From Halococcus qingdaonensis (GTDB lineage Archaea; Halobacteriota; Halobacteria; Halobacteriales; Halococcaceae), in contig NZ_CP101943.1 in NCBI RefSeq assembly GCF_024508235.1, positions 682,001-746,000 on the forward strand: a DNA stretch of 64,000 nt, written 5' to 3'. Numbering within the stretch: the stretch's first letter is position 1; every line of letters begins with the position of its first letter. The notes beneath the pieces were generated by a model. It was not told where the DNA came from and ran no database searches. It was given only the letters and a program-made list of their open reading frames with translations. The translations under genes were made by a program, and so were the position numbers. Positions 45,667 to 55,728 of this stretch are shown here, in pieces.

Positions 45667-45809
45667 GGGCTGCCGCCGCGAAAGAGCGTCCGTTCCTCGG
45701 TCTCGTAGATGTTGATCAGTTCGGAGACGATCTCGTCGTAGGATTCCTCGTCGACGCGGAGTCTGTCGAGGCGATCGATCGTCTCCTCGTCGAGTGCTAT
45801 CTCGGGCAT
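45663..45809 (-). CDS. Small acidic protein (48 aa), antitoxin-like
   Basis: ATG 45809 opens a 48-codon frame, MPEIALDEETIDRLDRLRVD onward, ending LFRGGSP. The pattern (short strand then two helices, ESYDEIVSELINIYE) resembles small haloarchaeal VapB/DUF-type proteins similar to ribbon-helix-helix antitoxins. No toxin gene lies next to it. Function unknown. It overlaps the stop of the preceding gene by four bases, tail to tail. Confidence 0.6.
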   Translation of the reverse strand: MPEIALDEETIDRLDRLRVDEESYDEIVSELINIYETEERTLFRGGSP

Positions 45810-45848
45810 TGATTCGTCGTGCGAGCGCGAACGGCTTAACCTCGGCGG

Positions 45849-46823
45849 TCAGAGCCGTGCTAGCAATCCACTCTCGATCTCCTCGGTGGTCGCCTCGCCA
45901 CCGAGATCCGGCGTGTGCGGGCCGTCGGCGAGAACCTCCATCACCGCCGTCCGGATCCGTTCGGCCTCGTTGGCTCTCCCCAAGAACTCACAGCACATCG
46001 CGGCGCTCAGCACCGTCGCGACCGGGTTGGCGATCCCCTCGCCGGCGATGTCCGGCGCGCTCCCGTGGACTGGTTCGAACAGCGCGCGCTCGGGGCCGAT
46101 GTTCGCGCTCGGCAGCAGTCCGAGTCCGCCGACGAGCCCGGCCGCCAGATCCGAGAGCACGTCGCCCGCGAGGTTGGGACAGATCACGACGCCGTAGTCA
46201 GCCGGGTTCATCACGAGATCGGTCGCCAACGCGTCCATCAGCTGGGTCTCGTGGTCGGCCGCCTTCTCCTCGGCCACCCGACCGGCAGTCTCGACGAACA
46301 GCCCGTCGGTCCGAGCCATCACGTTCGCCTTGTGCGCCACCGTCACGTCGTAGTCGTGCTCGGCGGCGTAGTCGAACCCGAACTCGGCGATCCGTCGCGA
46401 GGCGGGTTCGGTGATCACGCGGGTCAGCGTCCGCACCTCGTCGGTGAGATCGCTCTCGATGCCCGCGTAGACGCCCTCGGTGTTCTCGCGGACGAACACC
46501 AGGTCGGCATCGGGATGGAGTGCGTCGATGCCCGGATAGGCCCGCGCCGGGCGGACGTTCGCGAACGAGCCGACCGCGCTCCGGAGCGGGAGGATCACGT
46601 CCGCCGCGCTCTCGCCGGCCGCACCGAACAACGTCGCGTCGCTCGTCTCGGCCGCTCGTTTCGTCTCTCCTGGCAGCGGCTCGCCAGTTTCCTCCCGAAC
46701 TCGATCGCCGGCATCGTACTCGGTGAACGCGAACTCGCCGACCTCGTCGAGCACCGACACCGCGACCGGGACGACCTCCTGGCCGATCCCGTCGCCCGGG
46801 ATCACCGCGATCTCCTCAGTCAT
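45849..46823 (-). CDS. leuB: 3-isopropylmalate dehydrogenase
   Basis: This 324-residue enzyme oxidises and decarboxylates 3-isopropylmalate to 2-ketoisocaproate with NAD. Seen are [38 protein letters not shown], the metal/substrate segment [20 protein letters not shown] and [20 protein letters not shown]. The start codon lies eight bases inside leuD (ATGACTGA), indicating coupling. It is the last gene of the ilv-leu operon. Confidence 0.96.
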   Translation of the reverse strand: MTEEIAVIPGDGIGQEVVPVAVSVLDEVGEFAFTEYDAGDRVREETGEPLPGETKRAAETSDATLFGAAGESAADVILPLRSAVGSFANVRPARAYPGIDALHPDADLVFVRENTEGVYAGIESDLTDEVRTLTRVITEPASRRIAEFGFDYAAEHDYDVTVAHKANVMARTDGLFVETAGRVAEEKAADHETQLMDALATDLVMNPADYGVVICPNLAGDVLSDLAAGLVGGLGLLPSANIGPERALFEPVHGSAPDIAGEGIANPVATVLSAAMCCEFLGRANEAERIRTAVMEVLADGPHTPDLGGEATTEEIESGLLARL

Positions 46824-47427
46824 CGAGATAGGGGAGTCCGGCGGCCGTCTCTTCGACCGCACCCGAATTCGATTGCATCAATGCAGTCGTGTCCCAGACG
46901 CCGTCGACGAGCGCCCGGCGCTGGGCTTCGTCGACGGTGACGGTGGCCTCGTGATCGCCGTAGCGCACCGTCTCGTCGGCCACGTCGATCTCGATGTCGT
47001 CATCGGGGTTCGACTCGGTCCATGCCTGAATTTCGGAGACGGTCTCGTGATCGGCGGTCACGGTCGGGATCCCGAGCGCGAGACAGTTTCCGGCGAAGAT
47101 CTCGGCGAAGCTCTCGCCGATGAGTGCGTCGATCCCCCAGCGCATGAGTGCCTGGGGCGCGTGCTCGCGCGAGGAGCCACAGCCGAAGTTGGCGTTGACG
47201 ACCATCACCGAGGCGTCACGGAACCGCTCCTCGTTCATCGGATGGTCCTTCTCGTTGTCCTCGTCGTCGAACCGCTGGTCGAAGAAGGCGAACTCGCCGA
47301 GCCCGTCGAAGGTGATCACCTTCATGAACCGCGCCGGGATCACCTGATCGGTGTCGATGTCGTTGCCGCGAACCGGGATCCCGGTACCGGCGACGCGCTC
47401 GACGGTCTCGACGACCTCCTCGGTCAT
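46816..47427 (-). CDS. leuD: 3-isopropylmalate dehydratase, small subunit
   Basis: This 203-residue swivelling subunit pairs with LeuC to isomerise 2-isopropylmalate to 3-isopropylmalate. Seen are [40 protein letters not shown] and [18 protein letters not shown]. It overlaps leuC by four bases upstream and leuB by eight bases downstream. Confidence 0.96.
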   Translation of the reverse strand: MTEEVVETVERVAGTGIPVRGNDIDTDQVIPARFMKVITFDGLGEFAFFDQRFDDEDNEKDHPMNEERFRDASVMVVNANFGCGSSREHAPQALMRWGIDALIGESFAEIFAGNCLALGIPTVTADHETVSEIQAWTESNPDDDIEIDVADETVRYGDHEATVTVDEAQRRALVDGVWDTTALMQSNSGAVEETAAGLPYLDD

Positions 47428-48845
47428 TGGACCGCCACCTCCGGCAGCTCGCGCACGTCGGTGACCTTTCCTGTCACTGCCGCCGCGGCGACCATCACCG
47501 GACTCATCAGCACAGTTCTACCCTCTTTCGAGCCCTGCCGCCCGACGAAGTTCCGGTTCGACGAGGAGGCACAGGCTTGATCGCCTTCCAGTTGATCCTC
47601 GTTCATCCCGAGACACATCGAACAGCCCGCACCGCGCCACTCGAAGCCTGCCTCGGTGAAGATTTCGTCGAGCCCCTCCGCCTCGGCGGCCTCCTTGACG
47701 CGCTGGCTGCCCGGGACGACCATCGCGCGAACGCTCGCATCGACTTCCCGCCCGTCGACGACGTCGGCGGCGGCCCGGAGATCGGGCAGTCGGGCGTTCG
47801 TACACGAACCCAGAAACGCCACGTCGATGTCGTAGCCCTGCATCGTTTCTCCGGGCTCGACGCGCATGTGCTCCTGAGAGCCCCGTGCGGTCTCCTGTTT
47901 GTCCGCCGGGAGCGCGTCGGGTTCGGGGATCGCTTCGGTCACGCCGATCCCTTGGCCCGGCGTCGTCCCCCACGTCACGACGGGTTCGATCTCGTCGCCG
48001 TCGATCGTGACGACGTCGTCGTACTCGGCGTCCGCGTCCGACGTGATCGACTCCCAGTACTCCTTGTGCGCCTCGAACTTCTCGGGGTCGTCACGGAAGG
48101 CATCCGTCTCGCGAAGCCACTCGTAGGTGGTCTCGTCGGGGTTGACGTAGCCCGCTCGCGCGCCGCCCTCGATCGACATGTTGCAGATGCTCATCCGTCC
48201 CTCCATGTCGAGCGACTCGATCGCCTCGCCAGCGTACTCGTAGACGTAGCCGACGCCGCCGTCGACGCCGAGCTTCCGGATGATGGTGAGGATGACGTCC
48301 TTCGCGCCCACATGACTATCGAGCTCGCCCGTGACCTCGATCTTCCGGACCTTCTTCTTCTCCATCGCCACCGTCTGGGTGGCGAGCACGTCGCGGATCT
48401 GCGAGGTACCGATACCGAACGCGAGCGCGCCGAAGGCTCCGTGCGTCGAGGTGTGCGAATCGCCACAGACGATCGTCGCCCCGGGCTCGGTGAGTCCCTG
48501 CTCCGGGCCGATGACGTGGACGATGCCCTGGTCGCCGCTGCTGGGATCGTCGAACTCGATTCCGGAGTCACGGACGTTCGCCTCCAGTTCGCTCATCATC
48601 TCTTCGGCGGCGTCGTCGGCGAACGGCCGCGACTGGTCCGCGGTCGGCACGATGTGGTCCACCGTCGCGTGGGTCAGGTCGGGATAGGCGACCTCCATGT
48701 CGCGCTCGCCGAGCATGCCGAACGCCTGCGGGCTCGTCACCTCGTGGATGAGGTGGAGGCCCACGAACAGCTGTGTCTGGCCCGTGGGCAGTTCGGTGAC
48801 GGTGTGTTCGTCCCAGACCTTGTCGTAGAGCGTGCGCTCGCTCAT
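47424..48845 (-). CDS. leuC: 3-isopropylmalate dehydratase, large subunit
   Basis: This 473-residue aconitase-family subunit binds the 4Fe-4S cluster with the cysteines in [20 protein letters not shown] and [18 protein letters not shown]. Further motifs are [20 protein letters not shown] and [20 protein letters not shown]. The length fits LeuC. The start overlaps the stop of the small acidic orf by four bases. Confidence 0.96.
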   Translation of the reverse strand: MSERTLYDKVWDEHTVTELPTGQTQLFVGLHLIHEVTSPQAFGMLGERDMEVAYPDLTHATVDHIVPTADQSRPFADDAAEEMMSELEANVRDSGIEFDDPSSGDQGIVHVIGPEQGLTEPGATIVCGDSHTSTHGAFGALAFGIGTSQIRDVLATQTVAMEKKKVRKIEVTGELDSHVGAKDVILTIIRKLGVDGGVGYVYEYAGEAIESLDMEGRMSICNMSIEGGARAGYVNPDETTYEWLRETDAFRDDPEKFEAHKEYWESITSDADAEYDDVVTIDGDEIEPVVTWGTTPGQGIGVTEAIPEPDALPADKQETARGSQEHMRVEPGETMQGYDIDVAFLGSCTNARLPDLRAAADVVDGREVDASVRAMVVPGSQRVKEAAEAEGLDEIFTEAGFEWRGAGCSMCLGMNEDQLEGDQACASSSNRNFVGRQGSKEGRTVLMSPVMVAAAAVTGKVTDVRELPEVAVQ

Positions 48846-49249
48846 CGGGCGTCGTCGCGGCCTTCGGTGCCACGCTCGAACACCCGATTGGGCTCGGCCT
48901 GCGTGGGCGGTTCGTGGTCGATGTCCTTCATCCGCTCCCCGTCGACCGGCTCGTCGGCATCGGCGTTTGCGTCCGTCTCCGCGTCTGTGGTCTCCTCGTG
49001 TCCGTCGCGCTCACTTCCGGAAGACGTTCCGTCTTCCGTCGTTCGAGAACCGTTGGTTCTCTCACCGCCGTCGGACCGCTCCGCGCTCCGACGAGGTTCG
49101 TGCTCACTTCGTTCGCTCTCACCGCCGTCGGCCGCGACGGTCGGCCCACGCCGATAGACCACGGCGTCGCCGAACGGTCGTCCGGTGTCGGGATGGGTGT
49201 GGTCGACCGTGCTCATCGTCGTCTCTCGTTCGTGTCGTGTTTCAGTCAT
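48842..49249 (-). CDS. Small disordered acidic protein between ilvC and leuC
   Basis: From ATG 49249 the frame encodes 135 residues (124 from a second ATG at 49216). It has a conserved-looking start ([20 protein letters not shown] with [11 protein letters not shown]), a long Ser/Glu/Arg/Thr/Asp low-complexity middle and a conserved-looking end ([20 protein letters not shown] then EGRDDAR). I recall a small protein at this position in other haloarchaeal ilv-leu operons, but its function is unknown to me. ATG 49249 overlaps the ilvC stop by eight bases in the same ATGACTGA form used at leuD-leuB, favouring the longer start. The low-complexity middle may be expanded in this strain. Confidence 0.65.
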   Translation of the reverse strand: MTETRHERETTMSTVDHTHPDTGRPFGDAVVYRRGPTVAADGGESERSEHEPRRSAERSDGGERTNGSRTTEDGTSSGSERDGHEETTDAETDANADADEPVDGERMKDIDHEPPTQAEPNRVFERGTEGRDDAR

Positions 49250-50291
49250 CTGCTTGCACTCGTTCGGTTTCGTTTCGTTCCTCGTTCGATTCGGATTCCT
49301 CGGCCCACGCGAACAGATCGCGCAGGCGCTCGCCGACCTCCTCGATCTCGTGGTCTTTCTCGGCCTGCCGCAGCTGGCGATAGGCGGGTCGGTTGGCCTG
49401 GTTCTCCGCGATCCACTCGCGGGCGAACGCCCCGCTCTGCACGTCGTCGAGGACCTGCTCCATGTTCTCGCGGGCGTGCTCGTCGACCACGACGTCGCCC
49501 TTGGTGAGACCGCCGAACTCGGCCGTATCGGAGACCGAATCCCACATGCCGCCGAGCCCACCTTCGTACATCAGATCGACGATCAGCTTCATCTCGTTGA
49601 GACACTCGAAGTAGGCCATCTCGGGCGAGTAGCCCGCATCGACGAGCGTCTCGTAGGCCTGCTTGATCAGGCTCGTCACGCCACCGCAGAGCACCGCCTG
49701 CTCGCCGAACAGATCGGTCTCGGTCTCCTCGCGGAAACTGGTCTCGACGACGCCCGCACGGGTACAGCCGATCCCCTGCGCGTACGCGAGCGCTTCGTCG
49801 GCTGCCTCGCCCGTGGCGTCCTGGTAGACGGCCAGCAGCCCCGGCGTTCCCTCGCCGCGCTCGTAGTCCCGGCGGACGATGTGGCCCGGCCCCTTCGGTG
49901 CGACCATCGTCACGTCCACGTCGTCGGCCGGCTCGATCTGCCCGAAGTGGATGTTGAACCCGTGGGCGAACTGGAGGGTATCGCCGGCGTCGAGCTCCTC
50001 GGCGATGTCCTCGTACACTGCGGGCTGGACGGTATCGGGAACGAGCATCGAGACGACGTCCGCGCGTGCGGCGGCCTCGACGGGTGTTGCAACGTCGAGA
50101 CCGTCCTCGCGGACGGCGTCGCGCGAACTCGAATCCTCTCGGAGACCCACGACCACGTCGACCTCGCTGTCGGCGAGGTTCTGCGCGTGGGCGTGGCCCT
50201 GTGAGCCGTAGCCCATGACGGCTACAGTTTTGCCTTCGAGTGCGGTGCTGTCTGCATCGTCGTCGTAGTAGATCGTTGCGTGTTCTGTCAT
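49242..50291 (-). CDS. ilvC: Ketol-acid reductoisomerase
   Basis: This 349-residue class I enzyme converts 2-acetolactate or 2-aceto-2-hydroxybutyrate to dihydroxy acids with NAD(P)H and Mg. Seen are [40 protein letters not shown] with [20 protein letters not shown], and FSEEVETD-type metal region read here as [20 protein letters not shown]. Start ATG 50291 overlaps the ilvN stop. Confidence 0.96.
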   Translation of the reverse strand: MTEHATIYYDDDADSTALEGKTVAVMGYGSQGHAHAQNLADSEVDVVVGLREDSSSRDAVREDGLDVATPVEAAARADVVSMLVPDTVQPAVYEDIAEELDAGDTLQFAHGFNIHFGQIEPADDVDVTMVAPKGPGHIVRRDYERGEGTPGLLAVYQDATGEAADEALAYAQGIGCTRAGVVETSFREETETDLFGEQAVLCGGVTSLIKQAYETLVDAGYSPEMAYFECLNEMKLIVDLMYEGGLGGMWDSVSDTAEFGGLTKGDVVVDEHARENMEQVLDDVQSGAFAREWIAENQANRPAYRQLRQAEKDHEIEEVGERLRDLFAWAEESESNEERNETERVQADD

Positions 50292-50920
50292 TGTCGTACC
50301 TGCGTTCGTTCGTACCGCTCCTCTTCCGCGTGTGTCGTCCACTCTTCGCCGCGCGCGAGCGCCGTCTGACCGGTTCTGGCGAGCTCGCGGATGCCAAACT
50401 GCCGGAAGGCGTCGATCGCGTCGTCGATCTTCTGCTCGTCGCCGGTGATCTGCACCGTGATGGTGCGTGGGCCGGCGTCGAGCGTCTCGCCGCCGTACAT
50501 GTCTGTGATGGCGTTGACCTTGTCCGGCTCCTCGCCGTGGACCTTCAACACCACCAGCTCACGGCGGATTGCGTCGTCGCCGAGCTCGCGCACCGAGATG
50601 ACGTTGACGAGCTTTTCGAGCTGCTTTTCGACCTGGCGGATGCCCGGTTCGGGCTCCTCGATGACCAGCGTCACGCGCGAGGTCTCGGGATTGGTCGTCG
50701 TGCCGACAGTCAAGGATTCGATGTTGAACTGCCGGCGCGAGACCAGCCCCGAGATCTTCGCCAGAACACCCGGCTCGTTCTGGACGAGCGCCGATAGTGC
50801 CGTTCGCCGCGGGTCGTGGACGGCCTCCATCTCGGGATCGATCCGGATGCCCTGGGCGTTGCGCCGCCCCGACGGCTGGGGGCGCTCCTCGGGGGCCGGT
50901 CCCTGCAGACCCTCCGTCAT
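50288..50920 (-). CDS. ilvN: Acetolactate synthase, regulatory small subunit
   Basis: This 210-residue protein has an N-terminal ACT domain ([40 protein letters not shown]) and the C-terminal IlvN/IlvH domain ([20 protein letters not shown]), which together sense valine and activate IlvB. About 35 residues precede the ACT domain, and a polar tail of about 25 follows. It overlaps both neighbours by four bases. Confidence 0.94.
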   Translation of the reverse strand: MTEGLQGPAPEERPQPSGRRNAQGIRIDPEMEAVHDPRRTALSALVQNEPGVLAKISGLVSRRQFNIESLTVGTTTNPETSRVTLVIEEPEPGIRQVEKQLEKLVNVISVRELGDDAIRRELVVLKVHGEEPDKVNAITDMYGGETLDAGPRTITVQITGDEQKIDDAIDAFRQFGIRELARTGQTALARGEEWTTHAEEERYERTQVRQ

Positions 50921-52719
50921 AGCTGCTCCTCCGCCAGCACGAACTGGCCGTTGGCTCCCCCACTGGGGACCATCGGATAGACGTCCTCGGTCGGGTCGAT
51001 GAACGCGTCGACCACCGACGGACCGTCGTAAGCCAGCGCGTCCTCGATGACGTCGGCGACCTCATCGTGGCCCTCCATTCGGAACCCGCGCGCACCGAAC
51101 GCCTCAGCGAGCGCGGCGAAATCGGGCACCCACGGGTACTCCGAGGCCATCCGTCGGCCGCCGTGGAAGCTGTCCTGCCACTGACGCACCATGCCGACGG
51201 CCTCGTTGTTGAGGATGAACACGGTGATGTCGAGATTCTCGCGAACGGCGACCGCCAGCTCCTGCAGCGTCATCAGGAACGACCCGTCGCCGTCGAAACA
51301 GACGACCGACTGGTCGTCGTCGGCCGCGAACCGCGCGCCGATGGCCGACGGCAGCCCGTAGCCCATCGTGCCCAGTCCGTGCGAGGAGACCCACGTCCGT
51401 GGCTCGGTGTACGTCCAGTACTGGACCGCCCACATCTGGTGCTGGCCGACGCCCGTGGTGACGATGGTGTCGTCGTCGGTCGCCGTGTCCACGGTTTCGA
51501 CGACGAACTGCGGCTTCAGCGGATCGTCCTCGTCCATCGGGTAATCCATCGGGTAGTCGGTCTGCCACTGCTGGCACTGCTCGACCCATTCCTGGAACCG
51601 CTCGCCGGTGGCCGCCATGTCCGCCGCGCGCTCGTCGGCCATCGCCCCGTGCACCTGTTCGATGACGACGCTCGCCTCGCCCAAGAGTGGATAGTCGGCC
51701 GCGACGTTCTTCGAGATCTCCGCCGCATCGATGTCGGCGTGGATGATCTCGGCCTCCGGGGCGAACGTCTCGACGCCACCCGTCAGGCGATCGTCGAACC
51801 GCGTTCCGACCGCGAACATGGCGTCACAGTGGGTGATGGCCATGTTCGCGTAGCCCGTGCCGTGCATCCCCGCCATCTCCATCGCGAGCTCGTGATCCTC
51901 GGGGAACGCGCCCACCGCGGGCATCGTCGTCACCACCGGGATCCCGTACTCGGTGGCGAACTCCCTGAGCTCGGCACAGGCTTCGCCCTTGATGACGCCG
52001 CCGCCCGCGAGGATCACGGGCTTGTCGGCGCGCGCGAGCACGCCGGCGGCCGTCTCGACCGCCTCGCTATCGGCGCGCTCGGGTGGGTCGTACGTCTCGG
52101 GCGTCGTTCCCGCGGCCGGCTCACTGTCGGTCGACCCAGTTGTAATGTCCTTCGGGAGATCGACCAGCGTGGGGCCCTGTCGGCCGGCATCCGCGAGCGC
52201 GAACGCCTCACCGACCGTATCGCCGACCGAGTCGGCGTCGCCGGCGAAGTAGTTCTCCTTCGTCACCGGGTTCGTAACACCGGTGGTGTCGGTCTCCTGG
52301 AAGGCGTCGGTCCCGACCATTGTGGAGGGGACCTGACCGGTGAGCGCCACCAGTGGATCCGAATCCATCGAGGCGTCCGCGAGCCCGGTCACGAGGTTCG
52401 TCGCGCCCGGTCCCGAGGTCGCCAGACAGATGCCGGGTTCGCCCGAGACGATGCCGAAGGCGTCGGCCGCGTGGGCCGCGCCCTGTTCATGTGCCATCGT
52501 CACGTGGTCGAGCGGCGAGTCGTACAGCGCGTCGTAGACCGGCATGATGGCCCCGCCCTGGACGCCGAACAGCGTCTCGACGTCCGTCCGTTCGAGCGCC
52601 CGCGCCACCGACTCCGCACCGCTGGTCACGGGGCGCTCGCTGGCTTCGGTCGCCTCGGCCGTCTCCGGTTCGGCGCGCTCGGGCTCGCCCGTCCGTGGGG
52701 GCTGCTGGCCCTCGCTCAT
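50917..52719 (-). CDS. ilvB: Acetolactate synthase, catalytic large subunit
   Basis: This 600-residue thiamine diphosphate enzyme forms acetolactate (or acetohydroxybutyrate), the first common step of valine, leucine and isoleucine synthesis. Seen are DVETLFGVQGGAIMPVYDAL with the catalytic Glu in TMAHEQGAAHAADAFG, and the ThDP-binding CFDGDGSFLMTLQELAVAV through ILNNEAVGM. ATG 52719 is chosen because GGAGG lies eight bases upstream; the open frame runs on to an ATG at 52818 without a ribosome site. It overlaps a 25-codon upstream ORF by ATGA and lies downstream of the leader ORF at 52871-52954. Confidence 0.96.
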   Translation of the reverse strand: MSEGQQPPRTGEPERAEPETAEATEASERPVTSGAESVARALERTDVETLFGVQGGAIMPVYDALYDSPLDHVTMAHEQGAAHAADAFGIVSGEPGICLATSGPGATNLVTGLADASMDSDPLVALTGQVPSTMVGTDAFQETDTTGVTNPVTKENYFAGDADSVGDTVGEAFALADAGRQGPTLVDLPKDITTGSTDSEPAAGTTPETYDPPERADSEAVETAAGVLARADKPVILAGGGVIKGEACAELREFATEYGIPVVTTMPAVGAFPEDHELAMEMAGMHGTGYANMAITHCDAMFAVGTRFDDRLTGGVETFAPEAEIIHADIDAAEISKNVAADYPLLGEASVVIEQVHGAMADERAADMAATGERFQEWVEQCQQWQTDYPMDYPMDEDDPLKPQFVVETVDTATDDDTIVTTGVGQHQMWAVQYWTYTEPRTWVSSHGLGTMGYGLPSAIGARFAADDDQSVVCFDGDGSFLMTLQELAVAVRENLDITVFILNNEAVGMVRQWQDSFHGGRRMASEYPWVPDFAALAEAFGARGFRMEGHDEVADVIEDALAYDGPSVVDAFIDPTEDVYPMVPSGGANGQFVLAEEQL

Positions 52720-52793
52720 CGGTCGCCTCCGTCGTTCGTCGTCGATGCCGCTCGATTGTCGCGTGTGGTCGGTGCTGGGTCTCGTGTGCTCAT
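52716..52793 (-). CDS. Short upstream ORF (25 aa) overlapping the ilvB start
   Basis: ATG 52793 opens a 25-codon frame starting MSTRDPAPTTRDNRAASTTN whose TGA overlaps the ilvB ATG (ATGA). It contains no Leu, Ile or Val, so it cannot itself sense branched-chain amino acids. It includes the GGAGG site of ilvB, so ribosomes translating it would expose or deliver ribosomes to ilvB. Whether it is translated is unknown. Confidence 0.35.
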   Translation of the reverse strand: MSTRDPAPTTRDNRAASTTNDGGDR

Positions 52794-52862
52794 CGGTGTG
52801 TCGTCGGCTGTCGCGCATGCTGTTCGGCGGGCGAAACGCGTCGGGGTCGAAGGAAGTGGCTC

Positions 52863-52883
52863 TGTAGGGGCTAGACCCCTACA
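52863..52883 (-). promoter_or_regulatory. Perfect 8-bp hairpin at the end of the ilv leader ORF
   Basis: Read on the minus strand, TGTAGGGG (52883-52876) and CCCCTACA (52870-52863) pair perfectly around the five-base loop TCTAG, which contains the leader stop TAG. The upstream arm is formed by the last Val-Gly-Val region of the leader. A second possible partner for GGGGTC is GACCCC about 20 bases downstream, so two alternative structures can be drawn. There is no T-run after it. Confidence 0.6.
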
Positions 52884-52954
52884 ATAATGAGGCCGCGCGC
52901 GCCGAGTGCGCCGCTCCGAGTTCGCGTCCCTCGGGCGGTGGTCGGTCGCATCAT
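52871..52954 (-). CDS. Leaderless 27-residue leader peptide of the ilv-leu operon, ending GLIIVGV
   Basis: On the minus strand ATG-ATG at 52954-52949 opens a frame of 27 codons ending in GLIIVGV and TAG. Five of the last seven residues are Leu, Ile, Ile, Val and Val. The codons CTC-ATT-ATT-GTA include ATT and GTA, which are rare in this genome where ATC and GTC dominate. The TATA box at 52981-52986 lies 26 bases before the ATG, so a leaderless mRNA would begin here. The stop lies inside a hairpin loop. The arrangement matches an amino-acid-sensing leader peptide of the kind known for bacterial ilv and leu operons; translation in this organism is inferred. Confidence 0.65.
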   Translation of the reverse strand: MMRPTTARGTRTRSGALGARGLIIVGV

Positions 52955-52978
52955 CGTTATCGTCCCCACCAGGGGATC

Positions 52979-52988
52979 GGTTATAACC
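52979..52988 (-). promoter_or_regulatory. Promoter of the ilv leader and ilv-leu operon
   Basis: GGTTATAACC is a perfect palindrome containing the TATA element TTATAA 26 bases before the leader ATG, with a purine-rich GCAAAG (BRE-like) just upstream. Next to it TTTGC (52989-52993) and GCAAA (53001-53005) form an inverted repeat with a seven-base spacer, a possible operator for a transcription regulator. Confidence 0.6.
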
Positions 52989-53074
52989 TTTGCGCGCCGT
53001 GCAAACGTTGCCCCGAACGCGCGGTTCGGGCGCTACCTGTGGCTGGTGGGTGGAGGCGTGCGACGGGGTCATAC

Positions 53075-54311
<1,237 letters not shown>

Positions 54312-54643
54312 TGTACTCGGTCCGATGTCCATCCCACGGATAAACCTATCGCTCCGGAATTTCCGTTCGGGCGGATTCACCCGATGAAAACGACGGATCG
54401 GCAGCCATCGACGGCCTTGTCCCCTCGATAGTTCCTTATATTATACAATCACCGGCGGCGCAGTAGATGGCGCGATCGGCCCACGATCGCATTCGATCGG
54501 ACGGCGAATCGGCCGACCGCTGCTCGCGCGCACCCGATCGATGACGGACGGCTCACGTCCGAAGGTTTTTGCGCCGCTGTGGCGGACGGTAGCGGTATGT
54601 TTCCGCATGGCGGTCGACCGTCGCGAACCGATGGAGGATCGGC
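54312..54643. other. Divergent control region between leuA and the BASS transporter gene
   Basis: The 332 bases include the leuA TATA box, an AT-rich tract TTCCTTATATTATACAATC at 54432-54450 that stands out in this G+C-rich genome, GATCG-rich short palindromes around 54476-54510, and a 16-codon ORF at the right end. No protein gene larger than that is seen. Confidence 0.4.
54339..54344 (-). promoter_or_regulatory. TATA box of leuA
   Basis: On the minus strand TTTATC lies 27 bases before ATG 54311, the usual spacing for a leaderless haloarchaeal message. It supports 54311 as the true leuA start and hence the reality of the frame problem downstream. Confidence 0.5.
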
Positions 54644-54647
54644 GTGA
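54597..54647 (+). CDS. Short upstream ORF (16 aa) overlapping the BASS transporter start
   Basis: ATG 54597 opens a 16-codon frame (MFPHGGRPSRTDGGSA) whose TGA overlaps the GTG start of the transporter. TTTTTG at 54565-54570 lies 26 bases upstream, compatible with leaderless transcription, and GGAGG at 54633-54637 inside it would serve the transporter gene. Same architecture as at 3771 and 52716; translation is unproven. Confidence 0.3.
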   Translation: MFPHGGRPSRTDGGSA

Positions 54648-55630
54648 GCGGGCTCGACACGCTCGAACGGATCGGTAACGTCGCGAGCACCTACTTCGTG
54701 GTATGGGTGCTGCTGTTTTCGGGCGCGGCGCTCCTCACCCCGGAGACGTTCACCTGGATCTCGCCGTATATCACGCCGTTGCTCGGCGTCATCATGCTCG
54801 GGATGGGACTGACGCTGCGGCCCGACGACTTCCGACGTATCGTGGAGCGCCCGCGCGATGTGGCCATCGGTGCGCTCACCCAGTGGATCGTGATGCCGCT
54901 CGCCGCGTGGGCGATCACGGTCGCGCTCTCGCTGCCGCCCGCGCTCGCGATCGGGGTAGTGCTTCTGGGTGCCGCACCGGGCGGCACGGCCTCGAACGTG
55001 ATGACCTATCTCGGCAAGGGTGACGTCGCGCTCTCGGTGGCGATCACGACCGTGACGACGCTCGCCGCCCCGATCGTGATGCCCACGTGGGTCGTCGCGC
55101 TCGCCGGCGAACAGCTCCAGGTGACGTTCGCCGAGATGTTCACCTCCATCGTCCAGGTCGTCCTCATCCCCGTAATCGCGGGCTTCGTGCTCAGACTGGC
55201 CCTCGATCGCTCCGCACCGCGTCTCGCCGCGGCCGGGCTGAACGTCTTTCCGGCGGTCAGCGTCGTCGCCATCGTCGCCATCGTCGCGGCAGTCGTCGGC
55301 GCGAACGTCGAGAACATCCTGACCGCGGGCGCGGTGGTGTTGGTCGCTGTCGTCGCGCACAACGCCATCGGGCTCGCCACGGGCTACGGCGTCGGCCGTG
55401 CGAGCGGGATGTCGCCCGATCGGGTGCGGGCGTGTACCTTCGAGGTCGCCCTCCAGAACAGCGGGCTCGCGGTCGCGCTCGCGACGGCCTACTTCAGCCC
55501 GCTCGCGGCGCTCCCGCCCGCACTGTTCAGCGTCTGGCACAACGTCACCGGCCCAGCGCTCGCGACGTACTTCTCGCGGCAGTCGACGGGGACGACCGAC
55601 GCGAGGGCTGCGAGCACGAGCGACGACTGA
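54644..55630 (+). CDS. Bile acid:sodium symporter (BASS) family transporter
   Basis: This 328-residue protein has nine to ten membrane helices and the family motifs GVVLLGAAPGGTASNVMTYL and TFEVALQNSGLAVALA (conserved Glu and Asn of the sodium sites). BASS proteins move organic anions with sodium; known plant members carry 2-keto acids such as pyruvate or glucosinolate precursors. Lying next to leuA it might move a branched-chain 2-keto acid, which is only a guess from position. GTG 54644 follows a GGAGG site by six bases. Confidence 0.88.
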   Translation: MSGLDTLERIGNVASTYFVVWVLLFSGAALLTPETFTWISPYITPLLGVIMLGMGLTLRPDDFRRIVERPRDVAIGALTQWIVMPLAAWAITVALSLPPALAIGVVLLGAAPGGTASNVMTYLGKGDVALSVAITTVTTLAAPIVMPTWVVALAGEQLQVTFAEMFTSIVQVVLIPVIAGFVLRLALDRSAPRLAAAGLNVFPAVSVVAIVAIVAAVVGANVENILTAGAVVLVAVVAHNAIGLATGYGVGRASGMSPDRVRACTFEVALQNSGLAVALATAYFSPLAALPPALFSVWHNVTGPALATYFSRQSTGTTDARAASTSDD

Positions 55631-55728
55631 CAACGGAATGGTGAATCGACGAGGTGTTTGCGTCGCATCGAAGCAGTACGGATCATCATCATCACCGCTC
55701 CGAGGTCGTTCTCCGATGCTACAGGATT

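Noticed and set aside
45663-45809. Toxin-antitoxin pair
   Set aside because: The small antitoxin-like protein has no adjacent PIN or RelE-type gene; the convergent neighbour is a DUF protein.
51067-52887. 606-codon plus-strand frame over ilvB
   Set aside because: It is the exact antisense of ilvB, Arg/His-rich, with no family resemblance; high-G+C genomes give such shadows.
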